This document shows, one piece after another, positions 33,672 through 42,769 of a stretch of 64,000 nt of DNA (position 1 is the first letter of the stretch; the number at the start of each line of letters is the position of its first letter). Source of the stretch: Arthrobacter methylotrophus. GTDB taxonomy: Bacteria; Actinomycetota; Actinomycetes; Actinomycetales; Micrococcaceae. The translations under genes were made by a program, and so were the position numbers. The notes under the pieces were generated by a model. That model saw only the letters and a list, made by a program, of their open reading frames with translations. It had not been told where the DNA came from and made no database searches. The stretch covers positions 2,046,001 through 2,110,000 of the forward strand of contig NZ_BAABED010000001.1 in the NCBI RefSeq assembly GCF_039539965.1, read 5' to 3'.

Positions 33672-34538
33672 AGATGTCTCCGACGCTGCGTGGCTGGCTG
33701 ATCTGGGCGCGCACGGGCTGGTGAGGGCCTCCTTCGTGCCACCGCCGCCGATCCGTGAGCTGCGGGACCTGACCCGGGCGCGGACCGTCATCACCCGGGA
33801 GCGCACCCGGGAAGTGCAGCGGCTCGAGAAACTCCTCGAGGATGCGTGCATCAAGCTCTCCTCGGTGGCCACGGACATCACGGGCGGATGCGTGCGAAGA
33901 TCCCCGAGCTCACCGATGCGCTGACCGGACGGTTCCTTGACCATCACCGCTACATGGCCGCCCTGTATCTGCACCGGATCGACGCCCACACCACCGACAT
34001 CAACGACCTCAGTGCCAGGATCGAGGAGGCGATGGAACCCTTTCGCGACGCCCGGGAACTCCTGATCAGCATCCCGGGATTCAGCACCACCGTGGCCGAG
34101 GTCTTCATCGCCAAAACCGGGGCCGACATGAGCGTCTTCCCGACACCTCAACAGCTGGCATCCTGGGCAGGCACGTCCCCGGGAGCCAACGAGTCCGCCG
34201 GCAGGGTCAAGTCCGCCAAAACCCGGCCCGGCAACCGCTATCTCAAAGGCGCCCTGGGCATCGCGGCGCTCTCGGCAGCAAGGTCCAACGGCACCTACTT
34301 CTCCGCCAAATACCGGCGCATCGCGTCCCGGCGCGGACCCGTCAAAGCACTCGTCGCCGTCGAACACGCCATGCTCACCGCCGCCTGGCACATGCTCACC
34401 ACCGGCGAACTCTACCGGGACCCGGGAGCCGACTACTTCACCCGACGCACACCCTCCAGGACCAAGGCCCACGCGATCGGACAACTCGAATCCCTGGGCT
34501 ACAAAGTCACCATCGAACCACTCACGGCAACCCGATAG
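33672..34538 (+). pseudogene. IS110-family transposase remnant
   Basis: Two pieces of one transposase. The first (33672-33924) reads DVSDAAWLADLGAHGLVRAS and ELRDLTRARTVITRERTREV, the segment after the DEDD catalytic domain. The second (frame ending at 34538, from about 33885) holds the Transposase_20 domain, LLISIPGFSTTVAEVFIAKT and WAGTSPGANESAGRVKSAKT. The N-terminal catalytic domain is missing, and a deletion with a frame change joins the pieces near 33880. The element cannot be active. Confidence 0.82.
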
Positions 34539-35339
34539 ATGCCGGCCCGAACAAGCTGCCCTGTTCCCCAGCCACAATCGCCGCCAACTATGGAGCCAAC
34601 CTCATTTTCATGTCAGACACACTCATCCCAGCAGGGCCACGGGCCCTCTTGTCTTCAACGACACGAACTCAATTCCCCACCAACCACGAAGAGGCGGTTT
34701 AGGAAAATCAAGGGGTTGTCCGGCTTGCCAGGGATCCTCGCCTCGTGAAGGGGAAGATCCCCGGGGAGTTGGCCTCGCGGCCGGTACTGACTGGTATTAC
34801 GTTGGTCCACAGTGCCGACACGGTCACCGTAATGCCGGGGCAGATCATGTTCACAGCCTGGGTCCTGAACGATACGGACTCCCCACTTCGGAGTATCCAT
34901 CTGGTCACTCGTTCTTTGACGAACGCAGGTTTGACGAACGCAGTGATGGAGCCATTGATCCACGCCACCGCATCACCAGGTGAGGTTCTTTAGGATGAAT
35001 GCGATGCGGCGGTTCCTGTCGCCGCCGGGACTGACTGTGGTGAATGGCTTTTCATCCTACCTGGCGGTCGCCCCACAACCCAGTTGTTCAGCAGCCCCCT
35101 AGGGCGCCGCGGAGGTGAAGTGGACGATGAGGCTCAGGAGTCGCAAAACTTTCCAGAACGAAAGTGTTTGTTTTTGTTGGAGTCCCGTCACGATCAATGG
35201 ATTGCAAGCTAGTAATAGGAAGCTGGGTAACGGATGGTCCCCCGTCCGTCACCTAGCCAGTGTGCCCCTATTGTCCGCTTGGCTGTGGGGTACGGGGTTG
35301 CTGCCTGAGACCTGGCAAACTCCGCGGCCGGCCGTGAAC

Positions 35340-35355
35340 GTGCGGCCGGCCGCAC
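35340..35355. repeat. 16-bp perfect palindrome
   Basis: GTGCGGCCGGCCGCAC is a perfect palindrome, and a near copy (GCGGCCGGCCGTG) precedes it by a few bases at 35324-35336. It could be a binding site or a scar of rearrangement; no gene context explains it. Confidence 0.5.
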
Positions 35356-35747
35356 TACTGAATGCTCTGGCATCTGAAACCAGAAAATGGCTCGAAGAAG
35401 ATCAATGAGCCAGATCCCAGCTGGAACGCCGAGCCGTCAAAACTTCGCGTAGCCACATGGCGCCACCTACCGACCCAGCAACCGGTTCCGCGGATCCGGC
35501 GTACGGGCCGCCCAAAAATCTGATCCAGCTTTACTATCAGTTTCGCGTCACAGGAGTCAAACTCGCGCCTACTACTTATGTAACAGCACAAGTCAAGTCA
35601 CAAGCCAGTGATAGCTCGGCTGTTATACCAAGGAATCCACGACGGTCGTTTGAAAGCAGAAGCGCACTGCCTCAAATCTCCGGGCACCCGGGTCCATGCA
35701 CACGTGGAGCTTCGTCCGCAGTTCAACTCGACAAGAACGGAATAATC

Positions 35748-35816
35748 ATGACTCTTTTTTCTTTGACGCCCACCTTTAACTTCAACCTTGCCCTCCACTT
35801 CCTCAGGATCGGCTGA
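35748..35816 (+). CDS. 22-codon leader peptide candidate
   Basis: A short frame from ATG at 35748, preceded by AAGAACGGA, rich in Leu and Phe (five Leu, four Phe in 22 codons). Its last codons form the left arm and loop of a 10-bp hairpin, and a strong terminator follows 26 bases after its stop. This order (leader ORF, competing hairpin, terminator) is that of ribosome-controlled attenuators found before antibiotic-resistance genes and regulators in actinobacteria. No intact downstream gene remains. Confidence 0.4.
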   Translation: MTLFSLTPTFNFNLALHFLRIG

Positions 35817-35822
35817 GGAAGT
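35797..35822 (+). promoter_or_regulatory. Hairpin overlapping the leader ORF stop
   Basis: A perfect 10-bp stem ACTTCCTCAG (35797-35806) and CTGAGGAAGT (35813-35822) with a six-base loop. The leader ORF stop codon (35814-35816) lies inside the right arm, so a ribosome stalled in the ORF would change its folding. Confidence 0.5.
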
Positions 35823-35841
35823 CCCGTACCCAGTAGTCGAG

Positions 35842-35870
35842 AAGTGCCCCGCACGTCGTGCGGGGCACTT
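35842..35870 (+). terminator. Strong terminator after the leader ORF
   Basis: A perfect 13-bp stem AAGTGCCCCGCAC (35842-35854), three-base loop, GTGCGGGGCACTT (35858-35870), then CCCCTT. The stem is very stable; the T-run is short. Confidence 0.6.
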
Positions 35871-36101
35871 CCCCTTGGCTGGGATCTCCACCAATCCTGC
35901 GCCGAGTTGCAAGACCACGGGCCGCAATTGAGGTCCTCAGGTTCACGATCTGGGTTCCACGATCACTGCGGCACGCAAGCTGCACCCTCAAAGGCGGAGC
36001 TTTGACGCAGCATTCAAATCCATCGGACTACGGCACACCTTGCAGGTGCCCCCGTAACGACTCGGGTCAAGACGCTCTCAAAGGGGTCGTGCATGCCTCA
36101 G

Positions 36102-36631
36102 CTATTTGTGCTTGCGTTTGTTCGAGCGCCGGCCGGTTGCTTTGGTGGTGGCGGTGAAGAGATTCAGCCGTTCCCGGACCAGGGCCTTGAGGAACTTGAC
36201 CTCGGCGGCGGTGTCATAGCGGTAGTGGAAGGCGCGCCGGGCGGACCACGTCGCCGTTCTTCTGCTCGACATGAGCGGTGTCGTTGGACTTGTCCGGCCG
36301 GGTCCGTGCGACGTAGAAGTCTTTGTCGCCGGCCCACATGATCAGGGCGAAGTCGATGAATTCCCCGCCGTTATCGTTGTGCAGGCCGACCAGCGGAAAC
36401 GGTAGCCGGGCTACGACCGCGTCAGAGGCTGCGAGCACCCATTTGTGCTCCCCGTTGCGGACCGCGTCGTTCTCGGTCTAGGCCCTGGGATTCATCGTGG
36501 CGGCAGATACTTACCCGGTGACAGCCACGAGCGCGTCCAGAACCCGTATCCTCTCCGAACCGGGTCCCGCGGGCATGCGCCCGCGCCTTGATCACCGTGA
36601 CTGCCCTGCGCTGGCTCATCGTCAGTCCCAT
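36102..36631 (-). pseudogene. Integrase-core transposase remnant
   Basis: The end of the gene reads GLHNDNGGEFIDFALIMWA and HVEQKNGDVVR (36214-36438), part of an rve-type DDE core with the Asp and Glu region, then after a frame change AFHYRYDTAAEVKFLKALVR to a stop at 36102. Further up, LTMSQRRAVTVIKARAHAR and, in another frame, RVLDALVAVTG are N-terminal pieces. The middle of the protein, including the first catalytic Asp, is deleted. Dead. Confidence 0.75.
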
Positions 36632-36842
36632 CCCTCAAGGATGTCCGCGCCTGCACCTTCCCGGACCTTTTCCAGTGAGGCAACGTATCCGGCTAGGCGG
36701 AGGTTTCCAGAGAGTCAACGCGCCCCCTTGAACCCTGTTCGCTCCAGGTCTAGCATTGCCGGCACGCACACGGCAGGAACCAACCGTCTTGTGCTGTGGG
36801 CGCACCCGAGACCGACGCCGATCAAAGGTGGTGAGGAGAGCC

Positions 36843-37496
36843 ATGGGCAAGACAACTGCGGAGGCGTCATCAGCGGGGCTAATGGTTGACCTGATCATCT
36901 CCTTGGACGGCTATGCCTCGGCCGAGGGATGGCCCGGCTGGTGGGGACTGGAGGGGCCGGAATACTTGGCATGGCTTGAGCAAGAAGCGGGAAAGGGTTA
37001 CACGACCCTCCTCGGAGCGAAAACCTACCGGCTCATGTCCAGCATGTCAGAGGCGGCCGCGGCCGAGGGCTCGGGGTTCTCCGTTGACGAGGGGGCCAGC
37101 CTGACCGGCCTCGCCACCGTGCCCAAGGTCGTCTTTTCCTCCACATTGCAGGCACCTCTGACTTGGCCGAATTCGGAGCTAGTCACCCGGGATGCGGTCG
37201 AGGCCGTGGCGGACATGAAACGCCGCGGGACGGGAACCTTGCGCACCCTTGGCAGCCTCAGCCTCTCCCGATCGCTGCTGGCTGCGGGTCTCGTGGACAG
37301 GTTCCGGGTGGTCGTCTTCCCCGTGATCACGGGCCGCACCGGGCGGGAGCGGATCTACGACGGCTATCCGGATGTCTCGCTCGAGATGGTGGACAGCAGG
37401 ACCTTCGACGCCCGGCTCCAGATGCTCGAGTACGTCCCAACCGTGCTCAACGGGCCGCCAAGCAGCGGTTCAACGTGGAGCACACCAGGGGAATAG
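36843..37496 (+). CDS. Dihydrofolate reductase-like (RibD C-terminal domain) protein
   Basis: A 217-residue protein with the RibD-C fold: an N-terminal strand and substrate segment (LMVDLIISLDGYAS), a TLLGAKTYRLM helix, KVVFSSTLQ, and the nucleotide-binding GSLSLSRSLLAAGLVDRFRVVVFPVI. Such stand-alone proteins are NAD(P)H-dependent reductases of unknown substrate, often called dihydrofolate reductase family. ATG at 36843 follows GAGGAGAG; a longer in-frame start at 36756 has no such site. It is a sound gene amid debris. Confidence 0.85.
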   Translation: MGKTTAEASSAGLMVDLIISLDGYASAEGWPGWWGLEGPEYLAWLEQEAGKGYTTLLGAKTYRLMSSMSEAAAAEGSGFSVDEGASLTGLATVPKVVFSSTLQAPLTWPNSELVTRDAVEAVADMKRRGTGTLRTLGSLSLSRSLLAAGLVDRFRVVVFPVITGRTGRERIYDGYPDVSLEMVDSRTFDARLQMLEYVPTVLNGPPSSGSTWSTPGE

Positions 37497-37519
37497 GCAG
37501 CGAACTAGTGACGTGCTTT

Positions 37520-38104
37520 TCAGCGTTCGGATGCCTTGGCCGCTTTGCTGGCGGCCTTGGCGGCCTGCTTGTTCGCCCGCACTTTTTTGAGCGAGTCCGA
37601 GTCCACGATGTCGGCGACAGAAAGATATGCGCCCTCCTGGCCGTAAGGTTCAGCGGCCTCGCGCCATCCTTGCGCCTGGAGCCCGCACTGTTTGCCCAGT
37701 AGTGCCAGGAAGATCTTTGCCTTTTGCTCTCCGAAGCCAGGCAATCCCTTCAACCTGCGGAGCACTTCCTGACCGTCAGGTTGGTGCTGGGTCCAGATCG
37801 CAGTTGCGTTCCCATTCCAGTCGCGCTCTACGGTCATGGCGAGGTCCTGGACGCGACTTGCCATGGAGCCGGGAAAGCGGTGGATGGCCGGACGCTCCTT
37901 GAAGATCTCAACGAAGTGTGCGGGGTCAAATTCGGCGATGGCTGCGGGCGCCACGGTCCCCATGCGGGTCCGGATCTTTTCGGGGCCGGCAAACGCAGAT
38001 TCCATGGTCACCTGTTGGTCAAGCAGCATGCCGATGAGAAGTGCGAACGCGTCGTCGCTGAGCAATTGATCGACGGCGGGGTCGCCAGTGATGTGCAGTT
38101 CCAT
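37520..38104 (-). CDS. HhH-GPD family base-excision repair protein
   Basis: A 194-residue protein of the HhH-GPD-type group found across actinobacteria. It begins with the helical segment DDAFALLIGMLLDQQVTMESAF, has the helix-hairpin-helix RRLKGLPGFGEQKAKIFLAL, and ends in a Lys/Ala-rich DNA-binding tail. ATG at 38104 is preceded by GGGAGG. The family is related to DNA glycosylases; the exact lesion is unknown. It is convergent with the RibD-like gene, 23 bases apart. Confidence 0.85.
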   Translation of the reverse strand: MELHITGDPAVDQLLSDDAFALLIGMLLDQQVTMESAFAGPEKIRTRMGTVAPAAIAEFDPAHFVEIFKERPAIHRFPGSMASRVQDLAMTVERDWNGNATAIWTQHQPDGQEVLRRLKGLPGFGEQKAKIFLALLGKQCGLQAQGWREAAEPYGQEGAYLSVADIVDSDSLKKVRANKQAAKAASKAAKASER

Positions 38105-38323
38105 GCGCCCATCCTCCCACCCCTTTCCCCTCATCCGCAGGGGCAAATAGAGGTGAAGCCCAGCCGACATGGCCGAAAGCCCGACCGGCAAGGATCAACT
38201 CCCCAGCCCGGGTCAGCCAGGCAAAGTCTCGCGACCGGTGCCATTGGAGCAGGTCAGTCCCTGCAATTAATTACCGATTGCTGCGGCATCTCGCCTAAGG
38301 AACTCGGACTAAGGAGCGCGATC

Positions 38324-38464
38324 ATGGGTTGGGGTCCGGCAGGGCCGAGGAATCAGCTGGCGAGGCCACCAGCAATGACCGGATGAAAGCTAAGGGCAAG
38401 GCCCGTCAAGTCGGAACCGAGGCTGGCAGGTGAAAAGATAAAAGACGCTTTCAGGAAGCGCTGA
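38324..38464 (+). pseudogene. CsbD-family stress protein, frameshifted
   Basis: ATG at 38324 has a good AAGGAG site, but the frame soon stops at TGA. A second frame reads AEESAGEATSNDRMKAKGKA and QVGTEAG, the core of CsbD, and a third finishes AGEKIKDAFRKR to the stop at 38462. Two indels whose shifts sum to three separate the pieces. CsbD proteins are small, abundant stress-response proteins of unclear function. Dead, or hit by sequencing errors. Confidence 0.65.
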
Positions 38465-38512
38465 TCCGCCGACGTCGGCAAGCGGGCGCGGGCCGCATAG
38501 GTCGCGCCCTCT

Positions 38513-39556
38513 CTATGATCCGTCTTCGCTTTGGATGCGGTCCTTCACGTCCTGAGGCATGGTGGAGCACGCGTCGCTGTCGGAGCGTTGGGCGGCATGG
38601 CTGTCTGCCGTGTCCGTAATGCCGACCGTCGCGACGGCCGCCTGCCATCCGCCCAGGCCGACGAGCTGCCGGGGCACCCAAACATTTGCGGCTCCGTTCA
38701 CGAGGTTCCACACCGCAGGATGGACCCCCGTGCCCAGATAGATGCCTCCGTTGGGGTCCCGCTTGACCAGGTCGGGCAGTGGAAGAACACCCATCAGCTG
38801 CGCAGACTGGTAGTCCGACATGTTCCACGGCGGTGTTCCAAAGTAGTACCAGCTGGCGGCGCAGACCCCATACAGATGGGGCCCGAACTGGGCGTAGTTA
38901 AGGTACAGTTCCAAAGTCCGCTGGGGACTCAACGTGTAACTGAATTGGGTTGCCAGGACGGCCTCGATGCCTTTGCGGACGGCGCTCTGGTCGTCCCAGA
39001 GGAAGATGTTCTTGACCAGCTGCTGGGGGATCGTGGATCCGCTCGGGTCGGGCTTTCCCTCGAAATAGGCTTGTGCCCTGGCCTGGAAGTCTCCGAGGTC
39101 GAAGGCGCCGCTGCGGGTGCCGAGCTGTTCGTCTTCGTGGGCAATCGTCGCGGCGAGCAGATGCCGGCTGATGTGGTTGATGGAGACGAATTGGTAGACG
39201 TTGGGCTCGCCCGCCTCCAGCATGTAAGCGGTGCGCGGCGGGGTCACACCCATGCCGAACAGGAACGCAATGACCTGGATCAGGACGAGCGGGGCGGCCA
39301 GGGCCAGGAGGAGCTTACGGTGCCACTTGCGCTTACCCCGCTTAACCGGATAACTGTCCATGACGGCCGGCGGACGGGCCTGATCCGGCCCCGCTACAGG
39401 CCGCCTCGCCCGTTCCGCTGCAGGCCCTCCCGGTACCGTAGGGGTCGGCACTGGGTAGCTGACGACCTTGGTCCGCGCTAGGCCGGGCGGGCCCGGTAAA
39501 GCAAAGCTCCCCGGCTGCGAATGTCGCGGCGGGGTCGGTGGTGTTGGAGTGTCCAT
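38513..39556 (-). CDS. Biosynthetic peptidoglycan transglycosylase (GT51)
   Basis: A 347-residue membrane-anchored enzyme. About 80 proline-rich cytoplasmic residues are followed by one helix (LLLALAAPLVLIQVIAFLFG) and a GT51 domain: the catalytic Glu in ATIAHEDEQLGTRSG, then GSTIPQQLVKNIFLW, RTLELYLNYAQFG and YFGTPPWNMSDYQSAQLMGVL. It polymerises lipid II into glycan strands outside the cell. No transpeptidase domain is present, so it is an MtgA-like monofunctional form, which is unusual in actinobacteria where bifunctional PBPs dominate. The active-site sequence EDEQLGTRSG differs somewhat from the common EDxxFxxHxG. Confidence 0.82.
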   Translation of the reverse strand: MDTPTPPTPPRHSQPGSFALPGPPGLARTKVVSYPVPTPTVPGGPAAERARRPVAGPDQARPPAVMDSYPVKRGKRKWHRKLLLALAAPLVLIQVIAFLFGMGVTPPRTAYMLEAGEPNVYQFVSINHISRHLLAATIAHEDEQLGTRSGAFDLGDFQARAQAYFEGKPDPSGSTIPQQLVKNIFLWDDQSAVRKGIEAVLATQFSYTLSPQRTLELYLNYAQFGPHLYGVCAASWYYFGTPPWNMSDYQSAQLMGVLPLPDLVKRDPNGGIYLGTGVHPAVWNLVNGAANVWVPRQLVGLGGWQAAVATVGITDTADSHAAQRSDSDACSTMPQDVKDRIQSEDGS

Positions 39557-39704
39557 CGGTCTGCCTTCGCGTCTCGTTCCGCCCGGTCACCCTTAAGTGG
39601 ATGGAGGATGGCACGAAAGCCTACCGGGCTGTTCTGGTTGTTACGCTCTCCGGGCCTTCAGTTTCCCTTCAGGGAGTTCCCGAACGTGTTCGATGGCTGC
39701 GGCC

Positions 39705-39844
39705 TTAGGTGATCCTGCGCCTGTATGCGGCGACGGCGAGAACGTAGACAACAATGGGAGGATGCCGAAGCACCACGCGAGAGGGATTTAGATTTCGCAG
39801 CCGACCGGTCGTTGTGCAAGCAGGTCTTGGATCGTGTTGGCGAT
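39705..39844 (-). pseudogene. ABC-2 permease C-terminal fragment (left of IS21)
   Basis: On the minus strand this reads NTIQDLLAQRPVG, LAWCFGIL and, in another frame, VYVLAVAAYRRRIT to a stop at 39705. It is the last membrane segment of an ABC-2 type permease. It continues at 42487 across the IS21-family insertion. A stop and a frameshift inside the fragment show decay that is not due to the IS itself. Confidence 0.65.
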
Positions 39845-39977
39845 TGTCAATGGCCATCAGTTGCTGCCCACCGACGGCCAGTGAATGTGCCCGCTGGTGG
39901 CCAGCAAAACTGCCCGGTGATGGCCAATAGATCTGCCCACTGCATGGTTCGGCGGGATCGGCCATCTTCGGGTCGTG

Positions 39978-40766
39978 TTAGTTCAGTTGGGTGACTCCTT
40001 TTCCGGCGAGGGCCTGGGTGAGGCGGATGGAGTCGCCGCTGGTTTGGCAGACGTGGGCGTGGTGCAGGAGCCGGTCCACGGTGGCCGTGGCGAGGGTTTT
40101 GGGCATGAGCTCGTCGAAGCCGGCCGGGTGCAGGTTCGAGCTGATCGCGACGGAGCGTTTTTCGTAGGCGGCGTCCACGACCCGGTAGAGGCCTTCGGCG
40201 GCGTCGGTGGCCACGGGTAACAGGCCGATGTCATCGATCACCACGAGTTCGGCGCGGAGGATTCTGGCGACCGCGCGGGTGACGCTGTCATCGGTGCGGT
40301 GGGCCCGGATCAGGGCGCCGAGGTCCTCGAGCCGGAACCACGCCACGCGCATCCCGGCTTCGACGGCCTGTTGGCCGAGGGCTTCGAGGAAGAACGTTTT
40401 CCCGGTCCCGGAGGGTCCGCAGACGACGAGGTTTTCCCGCCGGGTGATCCATTCCAGCGTCCGCAGTGCCCGCTGGGTCGGGGCCGGGATCGAGGAGGCT
40501 GCGGGGTCCCAGGCGTCGAAGGTCTTGCCTGTGGGGAAGCCTGCTGCTTTGCGGCGGGTGGCGAGCATGGACCGGGCACGGCCGGCTGTTTCTTCGGTGA
40601 ACAGGGCCTTGATGACCTCGGCCGGTTCCCAGCGCTGGGCCCGTGCGGTCGCGATGAGTTCCGGGGCGAGGGCCCGGGCGTGGGGCATCTTCAGCTGGCG
40701 CATGAGCGCTTCGAGGTCTGCCGGCAGTGCCGGGGCGGTGGTGTTCGTGGTGGTGACCGGGCTCAT
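39978..40766 (-). CDS. istB: IS21-family helper ATPase IstB
   Basis: A 262-residue DnaC/IstB-type AAA+ ATPase that binds target DNA and stimulates the transposase. Walker A is GPSGTGKT and Walker B is AELVVIDDIG; the sensor region reads VAISSNLHPAGFDELM, then DRLLHHAHV. It starts four bases inside istA (ATGA), the usual coupling in IS21 elements. Confidence 0.93.
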   Translation of the reverse strand: MSPVTTTNTTAPALPADLEALMRQLKMPHARALAPELIATARAQRWEPAEVIKALFTEETAGRARSMLATRRKAAGFPTGKTFDAWDPAASSIPAPTQRALRTLEWITRRENLVVCGPSGTGKTFFLEALGQQAVEAGMRVAWFRLEDLGALIRAHRTDDSVTRAVARILRAELVVIDDIGLLPVATDAAEGLYRVVDAAYEKRSVAISSNLHPAGFDELMPKTLATATVDRLLHHAHVCQTSGDSIRLTQALAGKGVTQLN

Positions 40767-42292
40767 CGGTTCTGCTCCTTCGGCGTAGCGAACGGTCCGG
40801 CGCCCATAGCTGCCCAGGCGCCGGTGCCCTGGGTCAGGGACCGGGTCTCGTCCGCGGAGTGGGCGGTGGTGCGTTGGATATTGGCGTTCAGTATCGAGGC
40901 GAGGTCCGGGTGGGCGAATCGGCCGTGGACTGCTGCGTTGCCCAGGGCTTTATCAACTTCAGCGGTCCCGGCGATTTTGGCCAGGGTCACGGCCTCGGCC
41001 ATCTTCACGTTCATCCTGGCAGTGCCGGCCGCCGCGGCCTCCAGAAGCCAGGTCCTGGCGCCCTCACCGATGGCCAGGAACTCGGCCTCGCCGGCGTTGC
41101 GGGCCATCACGGCATAGTCGCCCGGGATTCTGGTCCTGGTCCCGGGGAAGTGCTCATCGATGATCGCGGGGCTGCCGGGCCTGGCTCGGCCGTGGAGTGC
41201 GGCCTCGATCGGACCGGACGGGCCGTGGTGGACGATGATGATCTGTTCGTCGGGTCCGGTGCCGTGGCAGCGGACGAACACCCGGGCTCCGAGCAGGTGC
41301 GCGGGCACGGAGTACTGGGCGTTTTCGAAGGTGACCATCGGGGTGTTCTCCGGAACGGTGCGGGCCAGTCCGAACGCGACCGTGTGCGCGGTCTCCGGGA
41401 TCCGGTGCAGGCGGGATGCCTCCTCTGCGAGCACCGCGGCCGGTTTACGCCGAGTGGTGCGGTGCTCACGGTTGTTTACTTCGTCCATGAACGCCTGGCA
41501 GGCGGCCTCGAGCTCGGCGAAAGAACCGTACTCAGGCCGGAGGTTAGTGTCCTTCGGCACGAGGTCGGCCTTGGCCAGTTTCACGGACGCTTCGACTCCA
41601 CCCTTCGTGGCAGGGTCCGCGGGCTGGCAGGTCAGCACGGTGATGCCGTAGTGCCGGGCGAAGTCCAGGGTCTGCTGGTTCCGCACCGGGACTCCGGCGA
41701 CATGGGCGGTGGTGACGGTTTTCTCGTTGTCCGTCAGAACATAGGTCGGTGCCCCGCCCAGGATGCGGAAGCAGCGGTCCAGGGCGGCGAACACGCTCGG
41801 CGCGGTCCTGTCCCGCAACGGGATCACGATCCGGAACCGGGAGAACGCCAGCCAGGCCACGAACAGGATGGTCTTCACCCCGCCGACGCGTGGCCCGTCG
41901 CCGAAGTCATACTGCAGCCACATCCCTGGCTCTGTGATCCATGGCCGGTGAACGCGGGTGTGGCCCAGCCGCCATGCGGCTTTGACCTGCGCGATCGCAC
42001 GGCGGGTGGACCGCTCCGACCCCGCATAGCCCAGGGCGAGGAGCTTCTCGTGGGCTTTGTCGGCGCGGATCCGACCCTTGGACGCCTCGATCCATTCCTC
42101 AATTTTGGGCAGGTACGCATCGGTGACCCGGGGCCGAGGCGCCGGTTCGGCGATTGGCCGGCCGGCGTCCCGCGCCGCGACATGTCTGGCAACAGTGTGG
42201 TGCGAGCATCCAGTGAGCTCCGCCGTTGCCCGTAGCGATCCGGTCAGATCGTAGGCAGCAAGAATTTCCATGATTTCTCCGTCATGCTTCAT
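40763..42292 (-). CDS. istA: IS21-family transposase IstA
   Basis: A DDE transposase of about 509 residues. N-terminal helix-turn-helix: LRATAELTGCSHHTVARHVA. Integrase core with catalytic residues D in QYDFGDGP, D in VLTDNEKT and E in TKGGVEASVK. The C-terminal beta-rich domain reads YSVPAHLLGARVFVRCHG. ATG at 42292 (MKHDGEIMEI) matches the family start and follows AGGAAGAGG; a longer frame from 42340 adds 16 basic residues and is less likely. Confidence 0.9.
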   Translation of the reverse strand: MKHDGEIMEILAAYDLTGSLRATAELTGCSHHTVARHVAARDAGRPIAEPAPRPRVTDAYLPKIEEWIEASKGRIRADKAHEKLLALGYAGSERSTRRAIAQVKAAWRLGHTRVHRPWITEPGMWLQYDFGDGPRVGGVKTILFVAWLAFSRFRIVIPLRDRTAPSVFAALDRCFRILGGAPTYVLTDNEKTVTTAHVAGVPVRNQQTLDFARHYGITVLTCQPADPATKGGVEASVKLAKADLVPKDTNLRPEYGSFAELEAACQAFMDEVNNREHRTTRRKPAAVLAEEASRLHRIPETAHTVAFGLARTVPENTPMVTFENAQYSVPAHLLGARVFVRCHGTGPDEQIIIVHHGPSGPIEAALHGRARPGSPAIIDEHFPGTRTRIPGDYAVMARNAGEAEFLAIGEGARTWLLEAAAAGTARMNVKMAEAVTLAKIAGTAEVDKALGNAAVHGRFAHPDLASILNANIQRTTAHSADETRSLTQGTGAWAAMGAGPFATPKEQNR

Positions 42293-42486
42293 ACAGGGCC
42301 TCTTCCTGAGTGACTTGGTGCGTCTAGACACCGTCATCAAATCCCGGGGAGAGGCCCCCGCCGCTTAAGACGCGGCAGGTTCAGTAAGGAAGTGGGCAGA
42401 TCTCATGGCCACCGGTGGGCAGTTTTACTGGCCGTCAGTGGGCATTTTCGTGGCCGCCTACGGGCAGTTTTTCATGGCCGCTAACA

Positions 42487-42625
42487 GGCGATCGAGGTGA
42501 CAGGCTGGTTTTCAGCGGAAGCGCGCACGGGACCCGGCATGGTTGCCGTGGGGACGAATGCCGAGTTGATGAACGGCAGGAAGATCAGCGCGTAGGAGAA
42601 TCCTCCGGCACCATCCAAAGTGCAA
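42487..42625 (-). pseudogene. ABC-2 permease fragment (right of IS21)
   Basis: On the minus strand it reads DGAGGFSYALIFLPFINSAF then VPTATMPGPVRASAENQPVT and SIA, typical of the last two membrane helices of ABC-2 (DrrB-like) permeases, and runs directly into the IS21 target site. The sequence above 42625 no longer matches, so the N-terminal two thirds of the gene are gone. Confidence 0.65.
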
Positions 42626-42769
42626 CGCCTTTCAATAGAGTTGCAGGATGGATCACGGGCCGGGACCTGGATCCGAAAGCGTATGTCCGGCGTTATCCAT
42701 AACGGGCCCTACAGTTCAAACCAGCGAAGATCGGGAGCGGCAATGACTTCCGCAAGAACCTTCGCGTAG

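Larger units (their letters stand above)
34539..36101. other. Long gap without sound protein genes
   Basis: About 1.56 kb between two dead transposases. An 82-codon frame at 34745-34993 (TLVHSADTVTVMPGQIMFTA) faintly resembles a DUF11-type surface repeat and may be a scrap of such a gene; I would not call it. The frames at 35115-35408 and most of 35457-35816 have no family features. The clear signals are a 16-bp palindrome at 35340 and a leader-peptide/hairpin/terminator module at 35748-35870, listed separately. Confidence 0.5.
39845..42486 (-). mobile_element. IS21-family insertion sequence, complete
   Basis: The 2642-bp element has related ends, TGTCAATGGCCATCAG at the left and TGTTAGCGGCCATGAA at the right (reverse strand). 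It is flanked by a 6-bp target duplication GGCGAT (39839-39844 and 42487-42492). Each end holds four spaced GGGCAG/TGGCC-type units (39845-39940 and 42392-42486), the multiple transposase-binding repeats typical of IS21. It encodes istA and istB with a 4-bp overlap. It looks intact and possibly active. Confidence 0.93.

Noticed and set aside
40859..42235. A 458-codon plus-strand open frame in the IS21 element
   Set aside because: Antisense to istA, which has a complete DDE transposase sequence.
42392..42486. Short spaced repeats GGGCAG/TGGCC as a possible array
   Set aside because: They are matched at the other end of the IS21 element and are its transposase-binding end repeats.
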